The notes under the pieces were generated by a model. It did not search any database. It was not told the origin of the DNA and saw nothing but the letters and a program-made list of their open reading frames with translations. From an uncultured Actinomycetes bacterium (GTDB lineage Bacteria > Actinomycetota > Acidimicrobiia > Acidimicrobiales > Acidimicrobilacustridaceae): a stretch of DNA of 64,000 bases. The position numbers and the translations under genes are program-made. This document shows, one piece after another, positions 17,801 through 25,865 of this stretch. The stretch covers positions 1 through 64,000 of the forward strand of contig CALBSE010000012.1 of NCBI GenBank assembly GCA_937927725.1, given 5' to 3'. Numbering within the stretch: the first letter of the stretch is position 1; each line of letters begins with the position of its first letter.

Positions 17801-18433
17801 ATAAAAAACGGTGCGCGAATCGTCGGGATTGCGAAGCAGTTCTGCTCGGAGGATGTCGGTGTCGCGTTCGTATTTATCGTTCACCAAGTTTCGAGCGCCA
17901 AGGCGACGGGTGTCGATGTAGTACTCGCCATCAAGTCGCTCGATAGGTCCGCAAGGTTCGGCGCAGGCTGCGTATTCATGCAGCACGCCGCGGTATTCCC
18001 ACGCGCGGCTGTTGCGAAACAGTTGTGTCCGCCAATAGGTGAGGCCTTCACCAATCCGCATCATGTACGCGTCTGCGGTAAGCGAGCTCAGATCTGGTTG
18101 GCCAATGACACGGTCGTCAGCATCAAGAACAAAGGAATAGTCGGCTGTTGCGCGAGCGAGTTCTAACGACTGCGATCGATTATGAGCGAAGTCGACCCAT
18201 TCGCGCTCGTGGAGTTCACCGGGAATACCGGCTTCGGCGAAGTACGAACGAATGAGTTCCTGCGTGCCATCAGTTGAACCAGTGTCGACGATGCACCAGG
18301 AGTCGATGAAGCCTCGGACCGAATCAAAGCCTTCGGTGACGATGTGCGCCTCATCCTTGACGATCATCACCAATGCGACGGTTGGGCGCGAGGCGTCAGC
18401 AGTCGTGGTGCTGATGTCTGCCTCGCCGGTCAT
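14834..18433 (-). CDS. Four-domain glycosyltransferase (GT2-GT2-GT10-like-GT25-like)
   Basis: This 1199-residue cytoplasmic protein strings together several enzymes. Residues 17-190 are a GT2-type domain (VKDEAHIV, VDTGSTDGT, LDADD). Residues 190-370 are TPR-like helices. A second GT2-like domain spans 402-635 (CIDDGSSD, LEDDW). Residues 665-945 are fucosyltransferase GT10-like (YTIAAENF 851-858, VTEKFFDAI, WGCP). Residues 957-1175 are GT25-like (INLERRPDR, IVEDDATF, GGTFAYLVTKTGARKL). GT25 includes collagen galactosyltransferases, and the next gene encodes a collagen-like protein, so the enzyme probably builds a short O-glycan on it. TAACGT six bases before the ATG marks a leaderless promoter. 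Confidence 0.85.
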   Translation of the reverse strand: MTGEADISTTTADASRPTVALVMIVKDEAHIVTEGFDSVRGFIDSWCIVDTGSTDGTQELIRSYFAEAGIPGELHEREWVDFAHNRSQSLELARATADYSFVLDADDRVIGQPDLSSLTADAYMMRIGEGLTYWRTQLFRNSRAWEYRGVLHEYAACAEPCGPIERLDGEYYIDTRRLGARNLVNDKYERDTDILRAELLRNPDDSRTVFYLAQSRLDAGDPAEAYELYTQRAEMGGWDEEVFYSHLQRGRVLERLGTPWERVLSVYLQAWNFRPTRSEPLVEIARHYRSTSEWELAHLFASRATDITFPEQDLLFVAADAYRWRAADERSIAAYYTGRYQESFDYCVSLLNSAELPLDQRDRVLSNRDFCLPYLFSETTSRPTETIERLTDRFRYPAADPQVTLTITTCRRRELFDITMDSFLTNCRDVDAIDRWICIDDGSSDVDRAAMAANYPFFEFIWKDESTKGHAQSMERLRAEVTSPYWLHLEDDWEFFSPDTYIERAINILEDDESIAQVLFNRNYAELVSERTIPGGDLRTTTRGKHPYRVHTYFERGTAEYDRFTRDVANGAPNNAYWPNFSLRPSMMRTAAIKDIGAFDPNARHFELDFAQRFTAAGLHSAFFDTICSFTIGTRTTDVGPDRTPNAYDLNGESQFGREPLATTRTSARIVSFWGDPTTVTEYFSRQAKGDGTWNGIELTDDPDADVTVILNHPGQTEVQLNRSIVLHMEPLAGVATWAHWSDPDPEALLHLRTHARFPNVAEWHLGATWAQLGGGRNAAEPIEKTSDLSMVVSNKAFDPGHKLRIAFVQQLVANNVSIDVFGRGAIDGVPNHKGELPHQDKRDGLFPYRYTIAAENFSEHNYVTEKFFDAILSECLCFYWGCPNLEQLVDPDVFVRLPLENPDEAQRIIEQAIADDLWSQRIDSIRREKQRILDEYQLFPTIERILTGLKRFDKLPVRVINLERRPDRWADFTERLSASADADTASKFVRVEGVDGHALVMNDEIAHLFRNNDFNFRRGIIGCGLSHINLWQQLANGDDDMVLIVEDDATFVPHLRNELVDALGQLPGTNTFDLAFLGSFHWNTAPDRTGLAPRDRWRPMVWEDFLGGTFAYLVTKTGARKLLEIAERDGIQNGIDWFPMRHGSELRVLETLPAIASADMAWPGRSGDSDIQHDFTPVAAEKQPISTTDKSSRSSSSD

Positions 18434-18439
18434 GGGGCG

Positions 18440-18445
18440 ACGTTA
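18440..18445 (-). promoter_or_regulatory. -10 element of the glycosyltransferase gene
   Basis: TAACGT on the minus strand, six bases before ATG 18433, matches the TANNNT-N6-start arrangement seen for many genes here and indicates a leaderless transcript. Confidence 0.5.
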
Positions 18446-18517
18446 GTTGTCTTGGCGCACACCGTTCTTGGGGACAACCGGATGTGGCGCAGTGCAGAGA
18501 GCGGCGAGCGCAGGTGG

Positions 18518-19690
18518 TTAACCCGTAAACGCCGGTGCGACTGGGTCGGTAGCTGCAGTCGTCGAAGTTGTCGTCGTGGGCGCTGCGGGATCAATAAGAA
18601 GCGGGCAGACCGCAGCGATGCTCGTGATTTCCATCGGGATGAACACCGCCGTGTCTGGGTTCGCCGTTGCTACAGCGACCAGTCCGCCCTGGGCATAGTT
18701 CGAGTTTGTGATGAACAACTTTGAACCATCAGCGGTGATCTGAGAACCAGTGATCCATCCGCCCGTAATTGCCGTCCCAAGATCAAGGTGTTGCGTCCAA
18801 GTGTTGGAGGCGATGTCAAGGACGTAGAGCGCGAACGAACCATACGGACCCCCGACGAAATACAGCGTGGAATTCGACGGCGAGATCGACAAGCTTTGAA
18901 TTGCAATTGAGGGGCCAAGGGTTGTGTAGGTCTTGGTTTGCGTATCGAACGCGGCGATGCCAATTCCGGGGTCCGTGCCATCGGCGATATAGAGAACGCT
19001 TCCGTTGCTACTCAGCGCCGCGCCGTGGAAGAAGACTGGAACTGTTGTTGTACTTGTGAGTGACAACGTTGCGGCATCAAGTTCATTGACCACTGTGTTG
19101 GGATAGTTGACGTTCAACATCCAGATGGTGTTGCCATCAGGGGAGAGGCGTAAACCGTCGGCGTAGGAACCGTCGAACGAGGCGATAACGCTTCCATCTG
19201 AGGTTTGAATCTTGCGGACATGAGGCGTGTAGACGATGTCTTCCTGAGTCCCAAGCCAAATGACGGACCCGTCGTAATTCGATACGAGTGCGTTACCGGC
19301 GTGCTCGCCGATTTGGAGAACACGGACAAGTTGGTTGTTGGAGGTGTCAATCATCAGAACTGACAGACCGCCGAACTCTCCAACAAACAAATACCGTCCA
19401 TCACCGGAGTAGGCGCTACTCGCTGGAAGTGCTCCAGTTCCGATTGTGTGAACAATGAGATTGCTCTCTTGATCAATGATTGATTCGGTATCGGCGTTTT
19501 GCTGGGCAGCGGCGACGGCTCCGTAGCAAAGCGATACTCCTCCACCACTGCTCGGAACGACGGCGCCCGCCGAAAGCGTTGAACCGTTGGTGATCGCAAG
19601 TACGGCACCAACAAGCACGAGTGCAAGAGCGGAAAGAACTGAAACCCGGAGGGTGCGATTTCGGGTTTGGGAACTTTGGAGACTTGACAT
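18518..19690 (-). CDS. Secreted beta-propeller protein ending in PAFTG
   Basis: A signal peptide or anchor (residues 15-42) is followed by about 300 residues of repeated propeller blades with motifs such as SAYSGDGRYLFVGE, RLSPDGNTIWMLN, ALSSNGSVLYIAD and SQITADGSKLFITN. The C-terminus is a short Thr-rich linker and the final VAPAFTG. Such YVTN-like propellers usually act as extracellular scaffolds or binding proteins. The gene lies directly upstream of the glycosyltransferase on the same strand and shares its C-terminal tag with the collagen-like protein, so the three probably serve one surface structure. TAGACT six bases before the ATG supports the start. Confidence 0.8.
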   Translation of the reverse strand: MSSLQSSQTRNRTLRVSVLSALALVLVGAVLAITNGSTLSAGAVVPSSGGGVSLCYGAVAAAQQNADTESIIDQESNLIVHTIGTGALPASSAYSGDGRYLFVGEFGGLSVLMIDTSNNQLVRVLQIGEHAGNALVSNYDGSVIWLGTQEDIVYTPHVRKIQTSDGSVIASFDGSYADGLRLSPDGNTIWMLNVNYPNTVVNELDAATLSLTSTTTVPVFFHGAALSSNGSVLYIADGTDPGIGIAAFDTQTKTYTTLGPSIAIQSLSISPSNSTLYFVGGPYGSFALYVLDIASNTWTQHLDLGTAITGGWITGSQITADGSKLFITNSNYAQGGLVAVATANPDTAVFIPMEITSIAAVCPLLIDPAAPTTTTSTTAATDPVAPAFTG

Positions 19691-19696
19691 TGTTGA

Positions 19697-19702
19697 AGTC
19701 TA
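19697..19702 (-). promoter_or_regulatory. -10 element of the beta-propeller gene
   Basis: TAGACT on the minus strand lies exactly six bases before ATG 19690, the leaderless arrangement. Confidence 0.55.
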
Positions 19703-19772
19703 CCGATGTAACTCGAAGTGGAAAAAGTCGGGGCTATGAACGACGCCATCCGCTGTGGCCTAATAGAGAGGT

Positions 19773-20144
19773 ATGCCCCGCCATGTTGAGTCCATCAACG
19801 CCATCACTTTGGTGACCGCTGAAATGGCCGAATCGGTGGCGTTTTATGGGGTGTTGGGGGCAGAAGTGGTCTTCGGGGGGCCGCAGAACTCGTTCACCAC
19901 GTTGAGGCTCGACGATTCCCAGTTCTTGAATCTGCAGTTGGACCCGACCTGGACGAAACCCGATCGGGTCTGGGGTCGCTTCATCCTGTGGGTCGACGAT
20001 GTTGATGTGGTCTACGACGCGTTCATCGCTGCGGGCTACTCGCCATCGATGGCACCGTCAGATGCTGTCTGGGGCGAGCGGTACTTCCACATTCTTGATC
20101 CGGCTGGCCACGAGGTCAGCATCGCCCGTCGCCTCGACGCTTGA
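19773..20144 (+). CDS. VOC/glyoxalase-superfamily protein
   Basis: The 123-residue protein has one beta-alpha-beta-beta-beta vicinal oxygen chelate module pair: AITLVTAEMAESVAFYGVLGAEVVF at the start, GRFILWVDDVDVVYDAFIAAGY in the middle and ERYFHILDPAGHEVSIAR at the end. Members bind a metal and act as dioxygenases, lyases or resistance proteins; the substrate is unknown. A purine-rich AGAGAGG precedes the ATG. Its last 87 bases overlap the 3' end of the convergent SWEET-like gene. Confidence 0.85.
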   Translation: MPRHVESINAITLVTAEMAESVAFYGVLGAEVVFGGPQNSFTTLRLDDSQFLNLQLDPTWTKPDRVWGRFILWVDDVDVVYDAFIAAGYSPSMAPSDAVWGERYFHILDPAGHEVSIARRLDA

Positions 20145-20738
20145 TACCTGCATCGGTGAGGGACGAACAAGAAGCGCGATCACTGCGGTCGTTCCAAGCA
20201 GTGCAGCAATACCGGAATTGATGACGACGGGAATCTCTCCTGCACCAATTCCGTAGGTGAACCACAAATACGAACTCGTTGCGAGAAACGCCCACGCGGC
20301 AACCGAGATTCCCGGACCGCGACCGTGACGAATCGTGTAGCGAATTTGCGGAAGGTTCACGAGAATCGAAGCGGGCATACCTATGTAGGCCGGGATGTTT
20401 TTGTTGAGGACACCGAGTCCAAGAAGGAATGTGAGCGCGAGGGCGACGAGAAGTTCCGCTCCGATCCGCGTGCGCGCAGGTTTGTCATGAAGCATGAACC
20501 AGGTCAGCGGAATCACAAGAACAACCCACGTTCCATTGGCGATGATTTGCTGGGGCGAGCGCACCGAAATGCCGTAAGCGAACCACGCCAACGACGAAAG
20601 GGTGAGCAGTATCCACGTTGAAGGGGCGATTCCTTCCGCGCTTCGAACTCGCAGCATGCGCGAGATTTGCGTCGAGGAGCTAACGATTGAGGCAACGGCG
20701 GCAGCGCCACCGGCAATCTGGGCCCAGAGCGGAATCAC
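20058..20738 (-). CDS. SWEET/PQ-loop-like membrane transporter
   Basis: The 226 residues contain about seven hydrophobic helices in two related halves. Each half has a PQ-loop-like stretch: SSSTQISRMLRVRSAEGIAPSTWIL near the start and ASILVNLPQIRYTIRHGRGPGISVAAW in the middle. This is the pattern of small sugar or amino-acid facilitators (MtN3/SWEET, PQ-loop). It starts at GTG with TAGAAA six bases upstream. The hydrophilic last 30 residues are encoded opposite the end of the VOC gene. Confidence 0.8.
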   Translation of the reverse strand: MIPLWAQIAGGAAAVASIVSSSTQISRMLRVRSAEGIAPSTWILLTLSSLAWFAYGISVRSPQQIIANGTWVVLVIPLTWFMLHDKPARTRIGAELLVALALTFLLGLGVLNKNIPAYIGMPASILVNLPQIRYTIRHGRGPGISVAAWAFLATSSYLWFTYGIGAGEIPVVINSGIAALLGTTAVIALLVRPSPMQVSSVEATGDADLVASRIKNVEVPLAPDSI

Positions 20739-20813
20739 CGAGATTTTCTAGACGATTCTCAACGATCGCCGTGACATCCGCATCGAAGCAGTTGTGCATG
20801 GCAGCATGAGTGC

Positions 20814-21743
20814 ATGACGACGCCTCAGGTCTCCATCCAACTTCGTACCTTCCGCCAGGACGATCCCGGTTCATTTCAGTACGTGCTCGATCAAGCGCGA
20901 GCTGCTGATCTTGCCGGTATTGACCGCATTGCAGTGAGCGATCACGTCGCGTACGGCGAAAACCTCGAGGCCTACGGCGACCCCAAGAAGGGTGGTTCGG
21001 TCGGTGGTAAGCAGCCAACCGATTCCGACGGCAACTGGCTCGAACCGCTCACCGTTCTAATGGCGATGGGCGCGCTTACCGAACGCGTGCGTCTCAATAC
21101 CGCAATCCTTATTGCTGCACTTCGCACCCCAACCGTGCTTGCCAAACAGGCTGCAACGATCGATGTACTCACTGGCGGCCGCCTCGAACTTGGCGTTGGT
21201 GTCGGCTGGCAGAAAGAGGAGTACGACGCGTGCGGTCTCGATTACGACAACCGCGGTCGTCTGCTCGATCACACGCTTGAGGTGTGCCAACTTCTGTGGC
21301 GCGAACAGGTTGCGACTTACTCCTCGCCCGAGTTGTCCTTCGAGAAGATTCATCAAATGCCGAAACCTCGTCAGGCCGGCGGTGTGCCGATCTGGATCAG
21401 TGGAACGATCAACGCACGCGTCATCCGACGTATGGCGGCGTTTGGTTCAGGCTGGATCCCGTGGGGGGCCGACGGCGGCGATCTCGTCAACGCCATTCCG
21501 AAACTGCGCGCTGCGGTCGAGAAGGCTGGCGGCGATCCGGCGTTTCTCGTGCAGGGTCACGCGGTTGCAGTTCGCGACAGCGACGGAAACCTCGACCTCG
21601 TTGCGACGATGGCTGCATCGCGGCCGATGATTGAAGCAGGCGTCACTGACTTACGCGTGACCGTGAATCATCCCGAGCAGTACGAAGAAGCGCTTGAGGT
21701 CTACTCCGACGTCGTGCGCGCCTTCCGCCACGAATTCGGCTGA
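20814..21743 (+). CDS. LLM-class F420-dependent oxidoreductase
   Basis: The 309-residue protein is a luciferase-like TIM barrel: GIDRIAVSDHVAYGENLEAYG, LTERVRLNTAILIAALRTPTVLAKQAATIDVLTGGRLELGVGVGWQ, then KPRQAGGVPIWISG. These elements fit the F420-using branch common in Actinomycetota. The substrate is unknown. CAGCAT lies six bases before the ATG, a weaker form of the leaderless promoter seen elsewhere here. It is followed two bases after its stop by the end of a convergent SnoaL-like gene. Confidence 0.85.
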   Translation: MTTPQVSIQLRTFRQDDPGSFQYVLDQARAADLAGIDRIAVSDHVAYGENLEAYGDPKKGGSVGGKQPTDSDGNWLEPLTVLMAMGALTERVRLNTAILIAALRTPTVLAKQAATIDVLTGGRLELGVGVGWQKEEYDACGLDYDNRGRLLDHTLEVCQLLWREQVATYSSPELSFEKIHQMPKPRQAGGVPIWISGTINARVIRRMAAFGSGWIPWGADGGDLVNAIPKLRAAVEKAGGDPAFLVQGHAVAVRDSDGNLDLVATMAASRPMIEAGVTDLRVTVNHPEQYEEALEVYSDVVRAFRHEFG

Positions 21744-21745
21744 AC

Positions 21746-22126
21746 CTATTCGGCAGCGCGGAGTTCCGCGTAGTCGAAAAACGCACGCAGGCTGGCGATC
21801 TTCGTACCGTCATCACTGAGAATGATGTGGTCGATGGTGCGCGGAAGTTCCATCTTCTGATCGCCCATCATGATGTCGACTTTGAGAAACGCGAGAACCT
21901 CGTTGCCAATGACGATGGGGGGAGCAGCGACCGAAAGCGTGATGTCGGCGATGTTCGCGTCGAAGAACTTGCCGATGGCGTCTCGCCCAACGTTGACGGG
22001 CGCGCCGACGGGGTCTTCTTGTCGTGCATCATCAGTGAAGCAGTCGAGCCAACCTTCGCGGTCCTGGTTCGACATCGTGGTGCAGTAGCGCTCGATAAGT
22101 GGAAGTACGTCGGCACTTGTAGGCAT
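21746..22126 (-). CDS. SnoaL/ketosteroid-isomerase-like protein
   Basis: The 126-residue protein has the NTF2-like cone fold pattern: LIERYCTTMSNQDREGWLDCFTDDARQEDPVG, then GRDAIGKFFDANI, and a beta-rich end with MELPRTIDHIILSDDGTKIASLRAFFD. Members include ketosteroid isomerases and polyketide cyclases; the tyrosine and aspartate pattern is compatible with delta-5-3-ketosteroid isomerase. AAGGAG precedes ATG 22126; a longer open frame to 22609 has no family support and covers repetitive hairpin DNA. Confidence 0.85.
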   Translation of the reverse strand: MPTSADVLPLIERYCTTMSNQDREGWLDCFTDDARQEDPVGAPVNVGRDAIGKFFDANIADITLSVAAPPIVIGNEVLAFLKVDIMMGDQKMELPRTIDHIILSDDGTKIASLRAFFDYAELRAAE

Positions 22127-22528
22127 CGGAACTCCTTCGGAAGATGATCGAAAGGGAACTGCTGAGCGGCCGCTGTAGTCGCCACTCGCTGGCCACGAAC
22201 GATACGTCGTCAAGTGCGGCGATGAACGCAATCTCACACCACATTCGCAACTTGTCGCGACCCTTCTTGCATCACCGCTCTGGGTAACTACAGGCAGACC
22301 GCTGGAAAGCAAGCGATTCAATTCTGCAATTGATGAGGTTGGTTTCCGTGATCGCCCTGTCGTCCCCTGAGCGGATGGCATCGCCCACGTGATGTCATAC
22401 CGCCGGGGGGGCGATGGCGGAGTAGGGGAGATGGTGGTGTGGCAGCAATCCAGTATCGGAGAGATCTCAACGAAGCGTACGAGTACGCCGACAGTTGATG
22501 GATTGACCGTCTGGAGGTGCGCTGCAAG

Positions 22529-22562
22529 CGGTCGTCGGATTACCCGCCCAATCCGACGACCG
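22529..22562. repeat. Perfect 13-bp inverted repeat, hairpin 1
   Basis: CGGTCGTCGGATT at 22529-22541 and AATCCGACGACCG at 22550-22562 pair perfectly around an eight-base loop. There is no T-tract on either strand. It lies seven bases from a second strong hairpin. Confidence 0.7.
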
Positions 22563-22569
22563 TGGTGGT

Positions 22570-22614
22570 TCGGGGTGGAGTGAGAGGGATGTTGTTCCGC
22601 CCACTCCACCCCGA
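22570..22614 (-). terminator. 13-bp hairpin just after the response-regulator gene, hairpin 2
   Basis: TCGGGGTGGAGTG at 22570-22582 pairs with CACTCCACCCCGA at 22602-22614 around a 19-base loop. It begins 15 bases after the minus-strand stop at 22630, so it is well placed as a terminator, although no T-tract follows. Confidence 0.5.
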
Positions 22615-22629
22615 CACCTACATTCTTCG

Positions 22630-23355
22630 TCAGGCGTTTACCGCGTTGGAGATTTCGTTCTCGACAATGCGGTAGCGATAACCGAAGCCACGCACGGACT
22701 CAATCGGTGACGACGCTGGATCATCCCATCCGAGCTTGCGGCGAAGGCGAAGTACCGTGAACTTCACACGAGAGGTGTTCGTTGTTGTGGGGTCGTCCCA
22801 CGCAAGTTCGAGTAACTGCTCCGGCGACAGAATCTGACCGACATGCTGGATGAGTGCGAGTAACAAACGGAACTCACCAGGCGTGAGCTGCACATCAACA
22901 CCATCGGCCTGCACCGAACGTGAACGGATATCGATCTGCAAGCGAGGATCGGCGTATTCGGTTTCGGGTTCGCCTTCATCGGTTGCCCGTCGAAGCAGCA
23001 CGCCGATGCGGGCGACCAGTTCTTGATGTCCAAAGGGCTTGGTGACGTAATCATCAGCGCCACTTTGCAGACCGCGAACCTTTTCCGCTTCGAGTCCGCG
23101 TGCCGAGAGAATCATCACCGGTGTCGTGGTGACGTCGCGGATGCGCTGGAGAACCTGCCAACCGTCCATGCCTGGTAGGCCAATATCGAGGATGACAAGA
23201 GCAGGTCGACGCTCATGAACGATCCTCAAACCGTCCGTGCCATTTCCCGCTTCAAGCGTTAGGTACCCGGCGTGCTTCAGACGGATACCAAGGAGATGAC
23301 GAATATCGGGATCATCTTCAATGATGAGAACTGACTTCTGTGGGGATGTCGACAT
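22630..23355 (-). CDS. OmpR/PhoB-family response regulator
   Basis: The 241-residue protein has a receiver domain (about 8-125) with the acidic pair in IIEDDPD, the phospho-acceptor in VILDIGLPG and the conserved lysine in DYVTKPFG. A winged helix follows (about 140-235) with FRLLLALIQHVGQILSPEQLLE and the C-terminal hairpin VRGFGYRYRI. It is divergent from a GAF-histidine kinase whose start lies about 155 bases away, so the two probably form one signalling pair. ATG 23355 begins just before the receiver; the longer frame adds a basic unsupported leader. Confidence 0.9.
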   Translation of the reverse strand: MSTSPQKSVLIIEDDPDIRHLLGIRLKHAGYLTLEAGNGTDGLRIVHERRPALVILDIGLPGMDGWQVLQRIRDVTTTPVMILSARGLEAEKVRGLQSGADDYVTKPFGHQELVARIGVLLRRATDEGEPETEYADPRLQIDIRSRSVQADGVDVQLTPGEFRLLLALIQHVGQILSPEQLLELAWDDPTTTNTSRVKFTVLRLRRKLGWDDPASSPIESVRGFGYRYRIVENEISNAVNA

Positions 23356-23511
23356 GTCAACGACCGCCTTTGGTTGTTCGTTGATTGAGGTTAACGACGC
23401 GATGGTTCGTTGTGCTCGCGGTGCTAGACGGTCACGGGTGCGGAATGGTTGCGAACGTGTCATTCGACGACCCGCGGAGCGATTACGCCCTTCTTGAGAT
23501 ACAAAAGAACG

Positions 23512-24771
23512 GTGCCGAAATACGTGCCGATCACTCCTGATCCGAATCGTGAATACGAAGACTCCGTGCTTCGCCTCACCTCGCTGCTTGTCGCCGCACC
23601 CGAAGACATTGCGCCGTCATCGTTTGAGCATCTTGTGAACCTTGCGCAGAAAGTGATGCAGTGCTCGAAAGCAGTCTTGCTGCTGAATGGATCCGCTGAT
23701 CCAAACGAAGGTGATGTTGTTCGGCGCCCTCGCGCGACATCAATAGATTCGGCACTCGTCCGACTTGCTCTGACGTCCGATGAAGCAGTGGTCATTTCCG
23801 ATGTCACGGCTGAGGAGCGCTTTGCTGACGATCCGCTTGTGACGGGCACTCCAAGTGTTGGGTACTTCGCAAGTTCGCCGTTGCTTAATGCTGCTGGCGA
23901 ACGAGTTGGCACGTTGTGTGTCACTGATGCGACCCCGCGGAAATGGTTGCGCTCCAACGAAATCGACGCGATGGAGGCTTTAGCCGGGGCGATCATCGCC
24001 GATATGGCATTAGACGAGTCGCGCTTAGAGATCTTGTTGCAAAACACGGAACTTCGCCGACTCAATGAAGTGCAAGCACTGAAAGATGACTTTGTCGCCA
24101 CGGTGTCGCACGAACTGCGCACGCCCTTGACGTCGATCATGGCATCGCTTGGTCTTCTTGAAGACGGAATTGTCGGCGATCTTTCCGAAGAAGCTCGTGG
24201 TGTCGTACGCGTGGCCACATCGAATTCCGCGCGTCTAATTGCTCTCGTCGATGATCTCCTCGATCTTGAAAAAATGGAATCAGGTTCCATCGATCTCGTC
24301 ATGTCGTCAGCGCCGATTGAAGACATCATGGAGACGTCGTTGGCCGCTATCGAGGGCAACGCACAGGCGGTCGGAATCGAACTTGTTCGCGAAGACCGCT
24401 ACGAAACGGGAACCAAACTTGATTGCGATCCCGAACGAATTGTTCAGGTGCTGGTCAATCTCCTGAGTAATGCCATCAAATTCGCGAGCTTCGGAACCGC
24501 AGTAACGCTGCGAGCAGAAATCGCGAACCACGACCATCTCGTATTTTCGGTAGTTGATTGGGGAGAAGGCATCCCCGAGGAATCGCTTCCAAAACTCTTC
24601 GACCCATTTTGGCAAGACGACTCATCGCCATCACGTCGAGTTGGTGGATCAGGCCTTGGTCTTTCGATCAGTAAAAAGATCGTCGAACAACATCATGGTC
24701 GGCTTGAAGTCGATTCCACGCTTGGAATCGGATCAACGTTCCGCGTGATCCTGCCGTTGAAAGCCGCCTGA
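23512..24771 (+). CDS. GAF-domain sensor histidine kinase
   Basis: The 419-residue protein lacks membrane helices. A GAF domain (about 25-170) ends with VGTLCVTDATPRKW. The dimerisation helix follows with FVATVSHELRTPLTSI (phosphorylated His), then an ATPase domain with NLLSNAIKF, DWGEGIP, FDPFWQ and GGSGLGLSI. It is therefore a cytoplasmic, perhaps redox- or ligand-sensing kinase, probably paired with the divergent regulator. The start is uncertain: GTG 23512 or GTG 23524 are favoured over a TTG at 23449. Confidence 0.85.
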   Translation: MPKYVPITPDPNREYEDSVLRLTSLLVAAPEDIAPSSFEHLVNLAQKVMQCSKAVLLLNGSADPNEGDVVRRPRATSIDSALVRLALTSDEAVVISDVTAEERFADDPLVTGTPSVGYFASSPLLNAAGERVGTLCVTDATPRKWLRSNEIDAMEALAGAIIADMALDESRLEILLQNTELRRLNEVQALKDDFVATVSHELRTPLTSIMASLGLLEDGIVGDLSEEARGVVRVATSNSARLIALVDDLLDLEKMESGSIDLVMSSAPIEDIMETSLAAIEGNAQAVGIELVREDRYETGTKLDCDPERIVQVLVNLLSNAIKFASFGTAVTLRAEIANHDHLVFSVVDWGEGIPEESLPKLFDPFWQDDSSPSRRVGGSGLGLSISKKIVEQHHGRLEVDSTLGIGSTFRVILPLKAA

Positions 24772-24773
24772 TT

Positions 24774-25865
24774 TCATGACGCAAGCGTGAGGGGCTGATC
24801 GCCACTTTCGTTGCGGCGCTTCTTGCGCCAGCCCGGGTGCGCGAACACAAAGCCAAGGCGTTCTTTCCAGGTGGTTGCCGTGGCGACGTCGCGAATGATG
24901 TCGGTGTATTCGTGGGTTGCGATGCGTAGAGGATTGAAGGTGTTGATGTTCTTCGTGAGTCCGTAGCGAACGCGTTCGCCCTCGCGCTGGAAGGTTCCAA
25001 AGAGGCGGTCCCAAATGATGAGGATGCCGCCGTGGTTCTTATCGAGGTACTCCTCTTGCACGCCATGGTGCACGCGGTGGTGCGATGGCGTGTTCAGGAA
25101 TTCCTCAGCTTTACCGAGACGGTCAATCGCTTCGGTGTGAATCCAAAATTGGTAGATGAGGTTGATTGCCCGCGCGTTTTCGATGACGCGTGGTCGGAAA
25201 CCGAGCCAGGCCATGAGGCCATAGGGCACGAACATCCCAAAGACATCGGCGACGGGTTGACGAAGCGCAGTGGTCAGGTTGTAGTGCTCGCTGGAGTGGT
25301 GCACGACGTGGATGGCCCATAACCAGCGGCTTTCATGCTGAATCCGGTGGTTCCAGTAATAGATGAAATCCCACGCAAGGAGTGCGCCGGCGGTAGCAGC
25401 GATACCCGTGCCAAGGTCTCGCTTTGATCCACCGGAATTCCACAACCGCTTCGCTGAAGTGCGCGCCGCCCATGTTGTGGAACCAGTGACAACTCCGGCA
25501 GCGACTGCAGCGACTCCAGCCGATGGTCGAATTCGCTTGGCAAAGCGTGTGAGTTTGGAATCGTCATCACGTTTCGCCAGCGCATCGGTGACAGTCGTGA
25601 GTGCTGCTGCACCAACTGCGGTGCCAAGAAGAACTTTTCGGTACTTACCCTTCCCTGGCGAAACAGGACTGAGGAGCGCGTTCAGCGCAAGCGGCACGTA
25701 CAAGCTTGCTGTTCCCATAACCAAGCTGGCGATGGAATCGCGCTTTTCGAAGCCGATTGCGGTGTCATTGCCTGCTGCGGCTTGTCGGTCGAGCACAACC
25801 TTCTCTACGCCCATCGCCGCGAAGAATCCGGGTGTGGCCAGTTGGATGAGATCGATCTCACTCAC
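24774..25865 (-). CDS. Sterol desaturase / fatty-acid hydroxylase family protein
   Basis: The 363-residue membrane protein carries the complete diiron histidine motifs of the family: HRIQH, HVVHHSSEHYN and HHRVHHG, with a further distal His. These enzymes hydroxylate or desaturate lipids at the membrane using O2. The N-terminal 150 residues contain extra hydrophobic stretches and an Ala/Thr-rich segment not typical of the short family members. Its GTG start overlaps the CoaA-like stop by four bases (GTGA), so the two are translationally coupled. Confidence 0.85.
   Translation of the reverse strand: MSEIDLIQLATPGFFAAMGVEKVVLDRQAAAGNDTAIGFEKRDSIASLVMGTASLYVPLALNALLSPVSPGKGKYRKVLLGTAVGAAALTTVTDALAKRDDDSKLTRFAKRIRPSAGVAAVAAGVVTGSTTWAARTSAKRLWNSGGSKRDLGTGIAATAGALLAWDFIYYWNHRIQHESRWLWAIHVVHHSSEHYNLTTALRQPVADVFGMFVPYGLMAWLGFRPRVIENARAINLIYQFWIHTEAIDRLGKAEEFLNTPSHHRVHHGVQEEYLDKNHGGILIIWDRLFGTFQREGERVRYGLTKNINTFNPLRIATHEYTDIIRDVATATTWKERLGFVFAHPGWRKKRRNESGDQPLTLAS

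Larger units (their letters stand above)
22127..22629. other. Gene-free 503-bp region with two tandem hairpins
   Basis: No convincing gene is seen between the SnoaL-like start and the end of the response-regulator gene. It contains the SnoaL ribosome-binding site at its left end and two strong adjacent hairpins at 22529-22562 and 22570-22614. The part between about 22200 and 22500 holds nothing I can name. Confidence 0.5.
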
